The notes: generated by a model not told the origin, from the sequence alone. Positions 10,640-23,689 are shown, numbered from the stretch's first letter. The stretch is 64,000 nt of DNA from Okapia johnstoni (GCA_024291935.2 CM044316.1:77950501-78014500); one strand, 5' to 3'. A program made the numbers and translations.

Positions 10640-10740
10640 TCTAAAATCACATAGCACATACATTAACACAAATATTGAACCTAGCCTTCTCTGATTCTGA
10701 AACCTAAGCTATTAGCATGTTCTGCAGTATCCAACAAGCA
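10640..10740 (-). mobile_element. MIR SINE, opposite strand
   Basis: 'cttgtctaaaatcacatagc' and 'aatattgaacctagccttctc' match the complement of the MIR core ('cttgcccaaggtcacacagc'). Confidence 0.5.
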
Positions 10741-10744
10741 GAGA

Positions 10745-13700
10745 CACTCAACTGAGATCAAGAGGCCTTGAAAATACTTGGTAAATAGCTTTATTCTCAT
10801 GTCTGCTTTCACGTTCACTGTTGGTTGGTTTCAGACGAGTGGTTAAAAAAAAAATCTCTTCAAATAATCTAACCAGGCGACCAGTATTTCATTCTCCTCT
10901 GGAAACTGCCTTGCCTTGCTTTGAGTTGCTTCATTCACCTGCTTTGCAGGCCACTTATAGTGGGGGACTAATGTCCAACGATTGATTACTAATTTCCTGT
11001 AAGTTAAATGGGAAAGTTGAGTAATAAGCATTTTTTTTCCTCTTTTCTGATTATACAAACATCTATGGGTTATGCTGGGTAAAAGTTAGGGCACAACAGT
11101 GCACTTAAAGTTTGCAAATATGCATTTACAAATTAGCTTGCTGCCAAAGTTGCTTGTATTTGTAACACATCTAATGCTCTTCTGCTCGGCAGCAATGTTA
11201 CAGATGAACTCGAAAGACAGCAGTAGTATTTTTATGCAAATATGCCATGAAATGTCTTTGCTAAATAAGCAGTTCCTTCTGTAGCAAGGATTATTTGCAG
11301 TGATAATAATTTAGAAGCGTCCCCAGTGACAACCTTTTGAGCCATGTTAGTTAAATGATAGAACATTGACAGTGTTAAATCTACAGCAATATATTATAAT
11401 GGGAACAATGCCTGAGCAGCAGGGAGCCTTTAATATGGAACTCCATAGGCCACTTAAATAGTGTAATCTGGCTTTCAAGTGGAGCATTCTAAAGAATCTC
11501 CATGAACCTTGCTTTGGAGTTTCAGAGAATTGGAATGATATTGAGGACAAAGCTCTGTTCTGGATCTACCCCTCATTGAAACGCTCACGCTGCTCTTCTA
11601 CAAAGCCAGGTGGGATCGTTTTTCTAGGAAACATCAATTACTTCTGCTTTTGCTCAGAAATGGCACAGTTATTTTTAGATATATTTTCCACCGGTCTACA
11701 AAATATTACAATTGCCATAACATATTGGGTAGTATCATAATGGAGTAAGGATCCCTGAGCAAAATATGCCTCCCCATGATATTCCCGTACTTATCTTTGA
11801 AAAACAGCAGGATTATATGTTTTATAACTCCCGGTACAACTAGCAAGGTGTCAAGATGGATGGCAAATGAATGCGTTAGAATTTTACAGATTTCCAATAT
11901 ACTTAAATTCACATTTTTTCTTCCTCTGAGGGTCAGTTTGTGGAGTTTATGATTTGAAATAGTCTTATTTGAATAAATGAACCAGGTTCTTCTAGGGGCT
12001 AATCAAATCTTGGATAGTTAAATGAGCTACCTTTGGAAGTTGCATTAACACAGCAGTAGCTTAATAAATTATACTCTGCTGATTTGACTTCCACTGGTAC
12101 TTAATTTACAACTGGAGATGATCCTGGTGTATGGAGAATCTAGCTTATCATGAACTAGTTGCTTTTTCTGATGCACTGCATATATCCAGCCAAGAGATTC
12201 GAAGTCTAGTTTTGTGAAAAATGTAAACAGAGTTTCGTGAGGGCAAACTCTTGACTGAAGAATTAATACCTAGGGTTATGACATCTTTTCTGTCTTGGAA
12301 TATCTCTTCAATTTGCCTTCCATGATAATGTCTATGATATACAGGAAATGAGTTGTTGAGTCATTATAGCCTCTTAAAGAAAAATTTCTCCAGTTGTTCC
12401 TTCAGCTGTCTTCCATATACTGGGTACAATTTCAGACCATATACTGTAATAAGAAGAAAAGCATTTTGGTCTCTTATTTATGTACAAACTATATGGAGGC
12501 ATGGGTCAGCAATGGCCTGCCTTGGAGACAGGGGCCCTGGCAGCCTCAGTCCTGGGAGGTGCAGTGTATGGCATAAGTCCTCTTGGAGGAGGTCACCGTT
12601 AGTCCTACCATAGAGTCTGTAGCCCTACCATAGGGCCACTGGGTGGGCGACCCACAAACTGGAGAACAAATTATAAATTACAGTCTTTGAAATTCATCTG
12701 TCCACCCATCTATATATTCAGTCTCTACCAATCAATTAATCAATATATTGTTTTATTCATTAAATCAATAAAGAGCTCTCACTCTAATATTTTTATAGTT
12801 TTCTAGGCTTTGAAAATACTCAAGCCAAAAGAGACGTAGAGCATAAAAACTACTAAATCTCATCTTCAGCGGAGATCTTTATTAATAGTAACTTGCTTTA
12901 GTCAGCTAGACTTAGCCAGCTATGCCTGCTGAATGCCTAGCTGAAGTGGGCATTGAGTTACTGTTCTACCCTAAAGACTCCTGTTGGAAAGCTTCTGTAG
13001 GTACTCTGCATTTGTATGTGGTTAAGTACACTGTCCCTAACCTTTGGATAGACAGATTTTAGTTTCCAAGATGTCAGTGTTTCAGCTGTTCAGTACATAC
13101 ATATCCTCTCTTTCTGAAAACTGTAGAACTTATGTTTAGAATTCAACACCAACAAACAAGTATAGAATTTTCATGTCAAATTGAAAATATCACTCACACA
13201 CTTTGGCAGAGAGATGGTGACATTTAAGTCACTTTTTATTAGTCTTTTTAGTATGAGCCTTCTAACCTCTGTCCCTAACTCACCCTGACTCTCTTGGTGG
13301 CTGCGTTTTTAATAGGAAAAGACACTTACAATAAATGTAAACTTAAATCTAATTCTCCAACTTAAGTTGTGAATTGAATTAAATTAAGTGTACGGATGCA
13401 GTTTATTATATACACTCACTTATACACTTCAGCTCACTGAGTGGGGGATTTTAAAGTCTTTTTAGTTTTATTTAAGTGCACCAGGATACATGAGTCAGAG
13501 GTCTGAATCCAAGATTCTAAAGATGGTGCCAGGAGAAAGCAAATGTTGATATCAATTGCCCTTTAATTTCAGGAGGAGACAGTTTTCCTTTTAGCTGATG
13601 TGAAGCAGCTTATGTTCACTAATGGGTCTGGTTTAGACCCTTCGAGAGATGTTTATTATCATTGTCTGGACTTAGGAAATGATTTGAGACTGTTGATTTC

Positions 13701-15179
13701 AGAGCTCCATCAAGTTCCCATGCTGCAGAGTAACATCTGATCATGTGATATGGTTGTTTTGGGCAAAGGACAAATAAAGTGGAAGAAAAAAAGATTTTAT
13801 CTCATCTACCCATGTGATGTGTGAACGTCAACTTGCAGTGTACTTTTCTCTTCATGCTCTCAGACTGACCTGTGTTCCTTTAATATGAAGGATCTTTACA
13901 AAAGCTTTTGAAATTCAGATGACCTGAGCAGGGATATTCCTTAATTTGCAAGTTGTTTGAGTGAGAATCATGGAAGTAATTTGGATATTTATATGTTTTT
14001 AATTAAGGGGACTTCTTCATAGATGTAGATGTCACAAGCCAGATGGTATAGTGTACAATGGTGGATTTCTGTGTTCCGCCTGAAACTTCATGTGTCAGTT
14101 TGTGGCAAAACTCCAGGGTATCCACCAAAAATGTTTAGCAATTGACTGCTTCTGGAGGCCAAGTAATTTTCCAGAAGATTAATACTTCAAACATCTCAAA
14201 TTGAAATGAAGATCGTATTTCTTTTAGCTGTTGATTTTCAAAGGCCCGTTCTTTCTGACTCTGGATAATTTTTCAATAGCGAAGAAGACTTACATGGAAG
14301 TCTATAGAAGATCTACACATAATCTTTAAAAAGCTGGGCCATATAGAAACATGATCATTTGCATTTTTTATTTTGTGAAATCTTAATGCTTAAATTATTC
14401 TTCTTCAGAGACAAGGGCTTTGAGATTTATGATTTTTTTTTCTTTTCCTTGAAAACTGAAACACACTCTTGTTTTTAGCATATAGCTTCTAAGGTATTGA
14501 AGAACACACCAGTACATTAAAGCAAATGTGTGTCAAATCCCCAGGGAAAACAGATGTCATGCATGCAGTATTTCCTCCAGACATTTGAAATCCAGCATCA
14601 TTGTTCTTCAATCTGTTTTCTAAGTCAATGGAACAATGGGGAGTATGCGTAAATCCTTCTGTGTTAGAATTTAAGAAATATTTCAACTGGAGAAGCTCAA
14701 AGTTTGCTTTTGATAAATCAAGATACCAAGAGCTTAAAATTAGGAAACCCAGAATTGCAAGTGTGTATATTTCCACTGGTTACTCCACAGCTCTGTTTTC
14801 CCACTGATTTTCATAATCTGTTCTGGAGTATAAGCCGGAAGCGCATCTCTAAGTCAAGTACATCATTTTTAGAACATTTTAAACAATATGCTCAGATGTG
14901 AAAGATCATAAACTTAATGTGGCTTTTCTAATCTTATTCTAATCTTAAGTAAAATTTATTAGTTTTTATCATACATCAAGAAGGCTTGGCAGTCAGCAAT
15001 AAATCTGGACCTCTGAAGGTCCAGTATAAGAAAATCATTCATAGTATATTTACAGAAGTGTGTTAGCACATGTATATATATGTGTCAGTCCTATGTGTAT
15101 GTAGAATTTAGCATTTGTTGGAAAAAAATTATGAATGACCTTGAGGAGGTAGATACACAACTTCTCTAGCCTCACTTAA
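10745..15179. other. Repeat-poor 4.4 kb interval
   Basis: I find no ruminant SINE, BovB, L1 or clear MIR/L2 here, against a window average of roughly one young insertion per 2 kb. A GC-richer block at about 12490-12660 contains CCTACCATAG twice and may be an unrecognised repeat. No open segment with convincing coding character or splice signals was found. Confidence 0.5.
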
Positions 15180-15624
15180 GTTTAGATATCAAAACCCTTT
15201 CCCTTATAGGCTCATTTCCATCGGGTTTGAGCAGAGAGAACTAAGACTGAAAGAGAAATATGAACCGGCTCTGCCCGCAGGGGAGCTTGGCATAGGTCTT
15301 ACTGTCTTGAGTCAGTCCCGTGTGCCACCTACCAAGCTGCAGCCACATCTCCTGACCTGGTTGTGCTGTTTCCATGACTGTGCTTACTTTCTCAGGTGCC
15401 ACTCAGTTCATTTTGCTGTGAAGGGGTCCTGCCACAAGCCCCAGGCCACTTGGCTCTAAGCTTACCTCTCGTATAACTCTTACTATTCCTCTTCCAGTCT
15501 CTCCTGTTGAGCATAAGCTATTGCATGCTTCCCGTGCGTGGCTTCCTGTGTATAAACACGAGGCAGGAATACATCTGAGACTGTGATGCTCTCCTAAGTA
15601 TAACATTTTGGTTCCTCGAGGGCT
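15180..15624. other. GC-richer block of unknown origin
   Basis: Higher GC than its flanks, with TATAAAC at about 15551 and a 'gttcctcgagg' end just before a BovB tail. It could be an LTR-like repeat or simply unique sequence; I cannot assign it. Confidence 0.3.
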
Positions 15625-15940
15625 GATTGTTGTTGTTCAGTCACCAAGTTGTGTCCAACTCCTTGTGACCCCATGGACTGCAGCATGCCAGGCCTCCCTG
15701 TCCCTCTCCAACTCCCAGAGCTTGCCCGAGTTCATGTCCATTGAACTGGTGATGCCATCCAACAATCTCATCTTCTGTCATCCTCTTCTCCCTCTGCCTT
15801 CAATCTTGCCCAGCATCAGGGTCTTTTCCAGTGAGTCGGCTCTTCGCACCAGGTGGCCAAAGTATTGGAGCTTCAGCTTCAGCATCAGTCCTTCCAATAA
15901 GTATTCAGGGTTGATTTCCCTTAGGATTGACTGGTTTGAA
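15625..15940 (-). mobile_element. BovB 3' end, short
   Basis: Starts at the BovB 3' end with 'gttgttgttcagtcacc', then the conserved tail through 'ccttaggattgactggttt'. Severely 5'-truncated, diverged about as much as the other tails. Confidence 0.93.
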
Positions 15941-18164
15941 CACCTTGAGAGCTGGATCTACAGCTTAATGAGTTTTCCCAGGCTTGGCTCAACATAATTT
16001 CACTTTATGTAACTTCTTGTGTTAGCCATCCATTGAACTCCCAGCATGCCTTCTGGAAAAGCTACACAGGTGTGACAAAACCCACATGAAGTAAGAAAGG
16101 TTATAAACATTTGGCTTGCAAAGCAAAATTATTGCTAGGGTTATTGGGATCATTATTCTTCTATCGAGCCTTTGTTCTGTGTATCAAACTTAGTTGAGAC
16201 ATACTGCTCAGAAAGCCTTTTGGTAATGAACGTTTGCTCTCTGCTCTTTGGGCACTGGAAAGCTCAGGTAATGGGTGAGAAGCAGGTGTTTTTCTAGCAG
16301 CAGGAAAAAAGTCAACTAGCAAGTATTTCATGATGTAACATCTCTAATTAAAACAGCAGAGATTTTAACAAGTTTTGCTCTTTTTCTCTCTCAAGGTAAG
16401 TCAGGTGTTATCTAGTCTAAAATGCCTAGACCTGCATGTCTTCTACATGTCTCTTTTCTGGCCAAATACCAGCTTGATAACTAATTATTTTTCATTATTA
16501 ACCTTCTTACATTGTAGCAGATTGACTTATGTTTTAAGGTGCTAATAGTACTTATTAATGGTTCATTTTTGTTTTGGATATATACGAAAGAATGAATCAT
16601 CTGATGCTATAAAATTATTTCCTTTTAATATAAAATGCTGGTAATCAGCACATTTATTTAAATGGAGATACATTCCTTTCACTGTAGACATTTATTATAT
16701 TTTATATTATACGTAAAAATGAAAACCTAGCAAAAATGAAAAACCATATCCTGTGATAAGTGAAAGGTAATTTTTGAAACCCATTTATATGGTTCTCTGC
16801 CAAAAAAAGGAAAATACAAGTTGAGGGATAATGCTTTTATTTCAGCAAAACTGATCACTTTTTTGTGGAAATAAACTATATAAAATATTCTTATAATTTA
16901 GGGTCATGTGTTTGACGTCCCTGAAATAGTCTGCTGGACAATATTCGGTTAACTTGAGTCCTCAAACTTGCTGTCAGATGAGGATTGAAAACAAGTTATT
17001 TGATACTTTTTTCCTCCCTGCAGCAGTTTTAGGAATTTATCACCAATGCTGGAGAGTGGGAATGTATGCTCTTTGAAGGCAATGTCTTCTTTATAAGTGT
17101 GAACAAAAGTGGCTCAGGTAACATAAGAGCCCAAAGAGCAATCCCTTAGAATTCAAAAGTTGGCTTGTGCTTGAAAAGTTTGTGATTCTTTTTACAAGAG
17201 TCAATTCAGTGTTGGAATTTCATGCTAACCTTGTATATGTTCTCCCTGTCACTGACTGATGTTGGGGATCTGACTTATTGCAGAGAGATGTAATTTATGG
17301 ATTCTGTTGGTATTCTGATGGTTTTTAATTCCTGTTCATTATTTGTGAACTCTGTCCTCCTTTAACTTGTCCATAAATTCTTACTCTCTGTATAGTTGCC
17401 TGTGTAGGGTAGAGAACGTCTTGTGTGAGTTGGTGTTGTGATTCTCCATACTGGTAGTGTGAGTGATTTTCATATTCTAGGAGAATCAGATCAAAAGAGG
17501 AGAACTTATTTGGTCAAAGCAGTAGATGTCCTTTCTCCCAAGTGTTCCAAACCCTCCCCCATTCCCAGACACCGGAAGTTAAACAGGCTCAAGCAAAGTG
17601 GCAAGAAAGGTCGGAAGCGTGCCTAGCCATTATCCAGTTGTTTCTCTCTTTTGTGTGACCTCTAGTTCCACTCAATTTCCCATAGTTCTTTGTACAGAAG
17701 TGTATTTTACTTTATTTAATTTTTTTTTAACCGCCAATATTGCTTACCTTAGTTCTTTCCTTAAGGATATCCTAGACAAACAATGGAAACCCCCCTTTAA
17801 TTTTCCTCCAAAGTCCCTATACTTGTATACAGTGCCATTGGAGGATGGCCCAGCTTGACCTGAGGAAGGTTTTCCAAGAGGCTTTTGTGTGGTGTAAGGG
17901 CTGGCATAAACAGTGAGGAGGACAAAGCGAACCAAATTCTCTATTTTCGTTTTTATCCATACCTGCTACTCCTTGATGATCTTTGCAGCCTGGTTTCATC
18001 TGCAGAGCAGCCGGACACCCATCCCTGCAGATGTGTTCGTGTTTGGGGTTGGGCTTGGAGGAGGAGGGGAGGGTATAAAATCAGAGAAGGTGAATGAAAG
18101 GAAAACTTTTTAATATGCAGATTGTTTGAACACCATCACACTAGCCTGTGTTACTGGCCTCTAC
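15941..18164. other. Repeat-poor interval, nothing recognised
   Basis: AT-rich. A small GC-rich patch at 18045-18080 holds a TATAAAA hexamer but no other promoter features. Confidence 0.45.
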
Positions 18165-18292
18165 CTGGAGAAGGAAATGGCAACCCACTCCAGGATTCTT
18201 GCCTGGGAAATCTCTTGGATCGAGGAGCCTGGAGGGCTGCAGTCCATGGGGTCGCAAGAGTTGGACATGACTTGGTGACTAAACCACCACCA
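18165..18292 (+). mobile_element. Bov-tA/Bov-A SINE, 5'-truncated
   Basis: 'ggagaaggaaatggcaaccc' through 'gttggacatgacttggtgac', followed by an ACC-rich tail. The tRNA head is absent, so Bov-tA and Bov-A cannot be told apart. Confidence 0.88.
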
Positions 18293-18357
18293 GCTACCAA
18301 ATTCTCTGGTCAACAAGTATATCAAGGAAAGCACTTTAACAGTTTAACCTGCAGAAC

Positions 18358-18373
18358 TTTTTTTTTTTTTTTT
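18358..18373. repeat. T16 homopolymer
   Basis: Sixteen consecutive T. No recognisable retroposon body is attached on the complementary strand. Confidence 0.9.
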
Positions 18374-18615
18374 GATCATTGCCTCTAGATTGAGTAAGCC
18401 ACACTATAGCCTAGAAGTAAGAATGTGTAGATACTTCTGATGAGGTCTGGAGATATCCTGGTGGCCTCTTAATTCAGGCTGAATCTACATGAAGCCAGTG
18501 AATTACCTGTGTAACGTGGTTGCCTTTCTTCCCTATTTGTTATTTAAGCATAGTACAAAAACCATCCCGGGTAACTTGGGTCTTAGCTATATATAATATA
18601 TATATTAGATGTAGG

Positions 18616-18840
18616 GGTGTGTGTATGCTCAGTTATGTCTGACTCTTTGTGACACCATGGACTATAGCCTGCCAGGCTCCTCTGTCTGTGGAATTTTCCA
18701 GGCAAGAATACTGGGGCGGGTTGCCTTTTCCTACTCCAGGGGATCTTCCTGACCCAGGGATCAAAGCTGTGTCTCTTATATCCCCTACATCTTCTGCATT
18801 GGGGGCAAATTCTTTAGCACCAGCACCACCTGGGAAGCCC
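18616..18840 (-). mobile_element. Bov-tA SINE, first of a head-to-tail pair
   Basis: Tail 'gctcagttatgtctgactct' to head 'caccacctgggaagccc'. It carries about a dozen extra bases ('atatcccctac' region, 18778-18790) in the tRNA-derived part compared with its neighbours. Confidence 0.93.
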
Positions 18841-18845
18841 AAAGT

Positions 18846-19045
18846 GTTAAGTATTAGTCTCTTAGTTGTGTCCAATTCTTTGCAACCCCATGGATTCTTG
18901 CCTACCAGGCTCCTCTGTCCATGGAATTCTCTAGGCAAGAATACTGGAGTGGGTTGCCATTCCCTTCTCCAGGGGATCTTCCAGACCTAGGGATCAAACC
19001 CAGGTCTCCTGTATTGCAGACAGATTTTTTACCATCTGAGCCACT
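18846..19045 (-). mobile_element. Bov-tA SINE, second of the pair
   Basis: Same orientation, starting only five bases after the previous copy: tail 'tagtctcttagttgtgtcc', head 'accatctgagccac'. The two differ at many positions, so they are separate insertions rather than a recent duplication. Confidence 0.93.
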
Positions 19046-20934
19046 ATGTATTTTAGTATATATGAAAAGCATAGCCATGCTCTTAAGAGGCCCTTCCTTA
19101 AAGTATTGCTGTTCCCTAAAATGAGGTCAAAAGATAACCCAATAACAAATTGCAGAGCATATATCCCTCTCATAAGTATTCATTAGATTTTTGTTGGGGG
19201 TCATTTAAGGCAGCCACAAAATCAGACAAAGAAGAAAGAGGACTGTATGCAGAACAAGTGTTTGGAATTCAAAAGCCAGAAACCTTGAAAGTTTGATTTT
19301 TAATTTGTTGAACGTATTATCATTTTGATTTTAATATGCCAATGCTTTGTATCATTTCAGTGGTTTCGTATGATTTTATACTATTACTTAATACGTATGT
19401 ATTTTGTAAGTTCTCATTCTTGATACAGAATTAAGTTTTTGTCATTAATGTGGTTGTAAACTTGGAGTGGGTCTCCTGATTCACTCACCATGTAGGAAAG
19501 GTTTTGTTTTCAGCCTATTGGCTGCTTACCTAGGAACTTTCCAGGCTTGTTGATATCCTAGCAAAACACACCCTGTTGGCTCTTATTGCTTAAATATTCC
19601 CACTTCTAAAATTACCACTACACCACTTGGGGTGAATGAATACACGATTACATTTTCAATTTGACAGTTTTAAAGGAAATGGCATAGGGGTTTAATTAGA
19701 CCCTCTCCATGTGCTTCATTGATTCTCAGATGGGTTTTCATTCTAGCATAAGCAGATGTAGGTTCTAACATAGAAGTTAGATTCTCTTGTACCTTGTTGG
19801 GTTATTCAAACCAGTAAAACAGCCAACAGTTAGTTGCCTGAATATGCAAAATACAAAAGCAAATTGGCTTGGGAATATTGAGAGGTAGCGTTCCTTCACT
19901 TCCTTTATGAAATAGGAAGATTGAAGTCATCAGGAAAATAATTACTCTTATGTCACCTGATCTTTATGCTATATAATGAAGAAGGAAATTAGGCTACAGT
20001 GAAATATTTTCATTTTGGCCAATAATAGAAACTTCCTGACATTATTAGAAAAGAAATATCATAGTTATTTCTTTTTTTGAGCAAAATAAAATACCCAACT
20101 GAGAAAGATATGAAAGCCATTGTTAAAATTATTAATAATTACCAGAGATTTCAAGAGGGAGACTTATTATAACCCTTTGAAGATTTTCTTTGAAATATAT
20201 TTTTTCTTAAAATGAGGGTTATATGCTTTCTCATTTTAGGATTCTAGAAATCCCAATGTTTCTCCCAACAAATACATTGTAAAGGTTTCTAAAAATTCAG
20301 TTTGGGAAGAAATTAGCAGTAGCAAGAAAATGATTGAAGTTGATCACAGATGTCTGAGCCATTGGCATGTCTGCACAATAGAGAGTGTCATCATGGTGAG
20401 TTGAGAAATACATGTCAATAACTATCTAGTTTCCTAAGGCATCAGGTCCTCCCTCCACACCAGGGCCTGCACAGAGGCAGGGCTGTGACTCTTATGTGTA
20501 GTTCTGAACCCGTTTTCACCAAGCCTTCCAGTCCTCATCCTTCCAGCCTCCAACCTTATGTTTCACCTTCCGCACATGGACCCCATTATCATTTTGTCTG
20601 CCTTTTCAAATCAGTTCTGTTGCCTCAACTGTTCTCTTCCCTTTCCTCTGGCCTCACTGTGTTGGGTAACCCTTGGTCCTGTCAGGCTCTAGGCTACTAC
20701 CTACCAGATATAACTTCTCACCCAAGGTGCCTTACGCAGTTGTCCATTAGTTTTATTCCCTGAAGAGAACCTAGTGAGAAAGTGGTGTCATTTGTTTTTC
20801 TGTAGAAAGTGTACTGTGTTGAGGTGGCAGACACAGACAGGAGAGAGAAAATTATTAGGCAGAAATGGAATATACCCACTAGCAAGTTGTGTATGTACAT
20901 ATATGTTATATTTATTTAAATGTTTACAGCATTT
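19046..20934. other. Intergenic sequence, mostly unassigned
   Basis: AT-rich to 20440. A GC-richer block at 20450-20720 has a faint resemblance to plus-strand L2 but not enough to call. 20926-20934 is the left TSD of the next SINE. Confidence 0.4.
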
Positions 20935-21147
20935 GGTGGCTCAGATGGTAAAGAATCTGCCTGCAATGCAGGAGACCCATGTTTGATCCCTGGGTCGGGA
21001 AGATCCCCCAGAGAAGGGAATGGCAACCCACTCTAGTATTCTTACCTGGAAAATTCCATGGACAGAGGAGCCTGGCAGGCTACAGTCCATGGGGTCGCAA
21101 AGAGTCGGACACAACTGAGTGACTAGCACTTTCATTTCCCTTCATTC
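20935..21147 (+). mobile_element. Bov-tA SINE with TSD
   Basis: Head 'ggtggctcagatggtaaag', B-box region 'gtttgatccctgggtcgg', tail 'gacacaactgagtgacta'. ACAGCATTT at 20926-20934 is repeated at 21148-21156 (9 bp), fixing the ends. Confidence 0.95.
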
Positions 21148-21156
21148 ACAGCATTT

Positions 21157-21894
21157 ACTGCTTAAACTTTTCTCTCTCTTTTTAAACTTCACTGGCAGGG
21201 CATGCACTCATTGAGTTTTATAGAAAAAGTTTAAAATTAAAATATGTACAGTAAGATCTCCAAATTTTAACTTCTCACTCTACCCATTACAGCCATGGTG
21301 TGCTTTCTGAAATATTAAGGAAATTTTGTCTCTTTGTATTCTATTTTCTAAAAATTTGAACAACAATTAAAAATGAACTCTTGCTTATACCTTGCAATCT
21401 GTGTTACATTTCTTGCTGTTAGATTCAATTATACATGTAAAGATGGTATAAACTATATATGAATGAACACATGAGATTAATATGTGAAATATATTCATTT
21501 GTTATCTAGAAGTCCTGTTTTCCTTAATCCTTCCTCTATCTTACATATTGTGTAGTTATTAATATAAGGTAGAAATTGCTTATATATTCTTTGCTTTCAA
21601 ACTTTTTTCCTAGGAAATATTTTCTTAAAATATATATGTATTATGTCCTTTCCTGAGGTTTATGAATTTACATGTAGGTACATGCTACCTTTGGTGAGAT
21701 TTACTTGAAGTAGGTAGAAATATGATTCTATTTCTATAGCAATGGTCTTTGCTACTCATGTTAAATATAAGGAGGCAGTAGGATGTGTCATCATTGTGAT
21801 AAGCCATTCTACCTACTTGTAAAGAGTGGCCTCCAAGTATCCCACTTCAGGGGAAAAAGAACAAAGGCCAAACAGCTACAAAGGAACATTCATA
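21157..21894. other. AT-rich intergenic sequence
   Basis: No feature recognised. Several TATATA-type tracts (for example near 21630). Confidence 0.5.
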
Positions 21895-22107
21895 TTATAA
21901 AGCAATGATAATAGTCACAGCTGCAGAATGTTTTAAATATAAAAGACTTTTTTTAAAAAAAACACATCAAGTGAGGTGGATCACACAGCTATTAATTGTC
22001 ATCAATATAAGTATGAATTTGAGGTATAAATATAGTGATTTGTCCCAGATCATTTGACCGGTAGTTATATTGTGCTGAGCCTTGGACCTGGCTTTTTGAT
22101 TCTCAGA
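21895..22107 (-). mobile_element. MIR SINE
   Basis: 'caatgataatagtcacagc', 'ggatcacacagctattaatt', 'gatttgtcccagatcatttg' and 'gagccttggacctggctttt' are in complement order for MIR. An A/T-rich expansion sits in the middle. Confidence 0.5.
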
Positions 22108-22252
22108 TGGTGGGCCATAGGTAATCTAAGGAAAGAAGATGAAGAAAATGACATTAGAGTGATCCAGGGGACCTTCAGACCTTGGGATCCTTGAGTGGCT
22201 CACTTGAGTTGACTTGAAGAAGGTCCCAGTCTTCCTCCTTTTCCCTCCCCTG

Positions 22253-22633
22253 TTCAGTTCAGGTGAGTTGCTCAGTCATGTCTGACTGTTTGCGACCCCA
22301 TGGACTGCAGCACGCCAGGCCTCCCTGTCCATCACCAACTCCTGGAGCTTACTCAAACTCATGTCCATTGAGTCGGTGATGCCATCCAACCGTCTCATCC
22401 TCTGTCGTCCCCTTCTCCTCCTGCCTTCAATCCTTCCCAGCATCAGGGTCTTTTCCAATGAGTCAGCTCTTCGCATCAGGTGGCCCAAGTATTGGAGTTT
22501 CAGCTTCAACATCAGTCCTTCCAATGAATATTTAGGACTGATTTCCTTTAGGATGGACTGGTTGGATCTCCTTGCAGTCCAGGGGACTCTCAAGAGTCTT
22601 CTTCAACACCATAGTTTAAAAGCATCAATAGCC
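22253..22633 (-). mobile_element. BovB 3' end
   Basis: From 'ctgttcagttcaggtgagtt' (3' end) to 'caccatagtttaaaagcatc'. The minus strand still reads in frame through [20 protein letters not shown], so it is a relatively well preserved, 5'-truncated copy. Confidence 0.94.
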
Positions 22634-22849
22634 TCCTCTGTTAGCTTCTGCATTTTGGTCCTACCTCTTCTTCCCCTCTCCAGCCTTCTCATACAGACAG
22701 AACCACAAACAGGGGGGAACTTGAAATCTCTAGAAGCAGGGTTTGACTCCGTGGCTAGGCCTACCTGGAAACACTTCTTTGAACCTAAAAGCCTTAGCAA
22801 AATCTAAGGATTTAACCCAAAGATATTGCAGATAGGTTCATTAAAACCT

Positions 22850-23063
22850 TACCTGGGCTTCCCTGCTGGCTTGGACAGTAAAGAATCTGTTTGCAGTGCA
22901 GGAGACCTGGGTTCGATCCCTGGATTGGGAAGATCCCCTGGAGAAGGAAATGGCAGCCCACTCCAGTATCCTTGCCTGGAGAATTCTATGGACAGAGGAG
23001 CCTGGTGGGCTACAGTCCACGGGGTCCCAAGAGTCAGACATGACTGAAGGACTCACACTTTCT
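22850..23063 (+). mobile_element. Bov-tA SINE with TSD and good Pol III B box
   Basis: Full length: 'gggcttccctgctggcttgg' to 'gacatgactgaaggactcac'. The B box is well kept (GGTTCGATCCC within 22909-22921). TTAAAACCT at 22841-22849 recurs at 23064-23072. Confidence 0.95.
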
Positions 23064-23072
23064 TTAAAACCT

Positions 23073-23529
23073 GGATTCTGGCTCTAGGTTAGCCCTCCCT
23101 GCTTTCCACTGTGCAGCCACAAGCCGGGACATTTTGAACCCACTTTTCTCAGCATCCACCTCTGGCATTTGAGGCTCTCTGAGCTCTCTGTTTGGAAACT
23201 GAGGGAAGGAACGCCCCTGGGCTTCATGGAACATTTTGTCTGTGGTCTTTGGGCAGAAACAAGGTTGATAATTTTGCTGCATCCTGAGAAGTCCTCTCTG
23301 AAATAATCACAGAACTGTTTTATCATGAGTTTGTAACTGCTAAGCTCTGAAAAGGCCAACCTGGAATTTTAGGGCACCTTTATCTTCTGCCAAATTTCTC
23401 ACCCCACTGGAAGATGTCTGAAATTTTAATTTCTTTCTTCAATTTAAGATTTTTTTTTCCCCTGTTCACATTGCAAAGGGAAAGATAGCAAGTTCAAATG
23501 TTATTCATCACAACTTGGTCTTAATAGAA
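23073..23529. other. Intergenic sequence, nothing recognised
   Basis: Moderate GC. No splice-flanked open segment seen. Confidence 0.45.
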
Positions 23530-23608
23530 TTCCTCTTCCTTCCTTCCTCCTTCTCTCCTCCCTGCCTCCTCTCCGCTCTCCCTTCTTCCCTTCCTTCCTT
23601 CTCCCTTT
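23530..23608. repeat. Polypyrimidine tract, TTCC-rich
   Basis: About 79 bases of almost pure C/T, interrupted by two G, with several TTCC/TCC units. Purine-pyrimidine asymmetry of this length can adopt triplex structures; no function is implied. Confidence 0.85.
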
Positions 23609-23689
23609 ATTTTCACGTAGCTGGCATTTCTTGTGCACATACTGTGGTTCTAGATACCGTGCTGAATTAGCAAATCTTTAAGAAAATCC

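Noticed and set aside
15608..15997. 129-codon plus-strand open frame
   Set aside because: It reads antisense through a BovB 3' end. The same pseudo-protein (ending in blocks such as WPKYWSFSF) appears at 22361, 30678 and 51731 because all are BovB tails.
18045..18090. TATAAAA with G-rich upstream sequence as a promoter
   Set aside because: No CpG island, initiator or downstream exon. TATAAA hexamers are expected often in AT-rich DNA.
22850..22950. Possible tRNA gene (A-box and GGTTCGATCCC B box)
   Set aside because: It is the tRNA-Glu-derived head of a Bov-tA SINE. The acceptor stem and anticodon arm of a functional tRNA are not formed. The same applies at 43960 and 51520.
22896..23087. Plus-strand frame with PWEDPLEKEM/EEPGGLQS-type text, recurring at many loci
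   Set aside because: This is translated Bov-tA SINE sequence, not a protein family.
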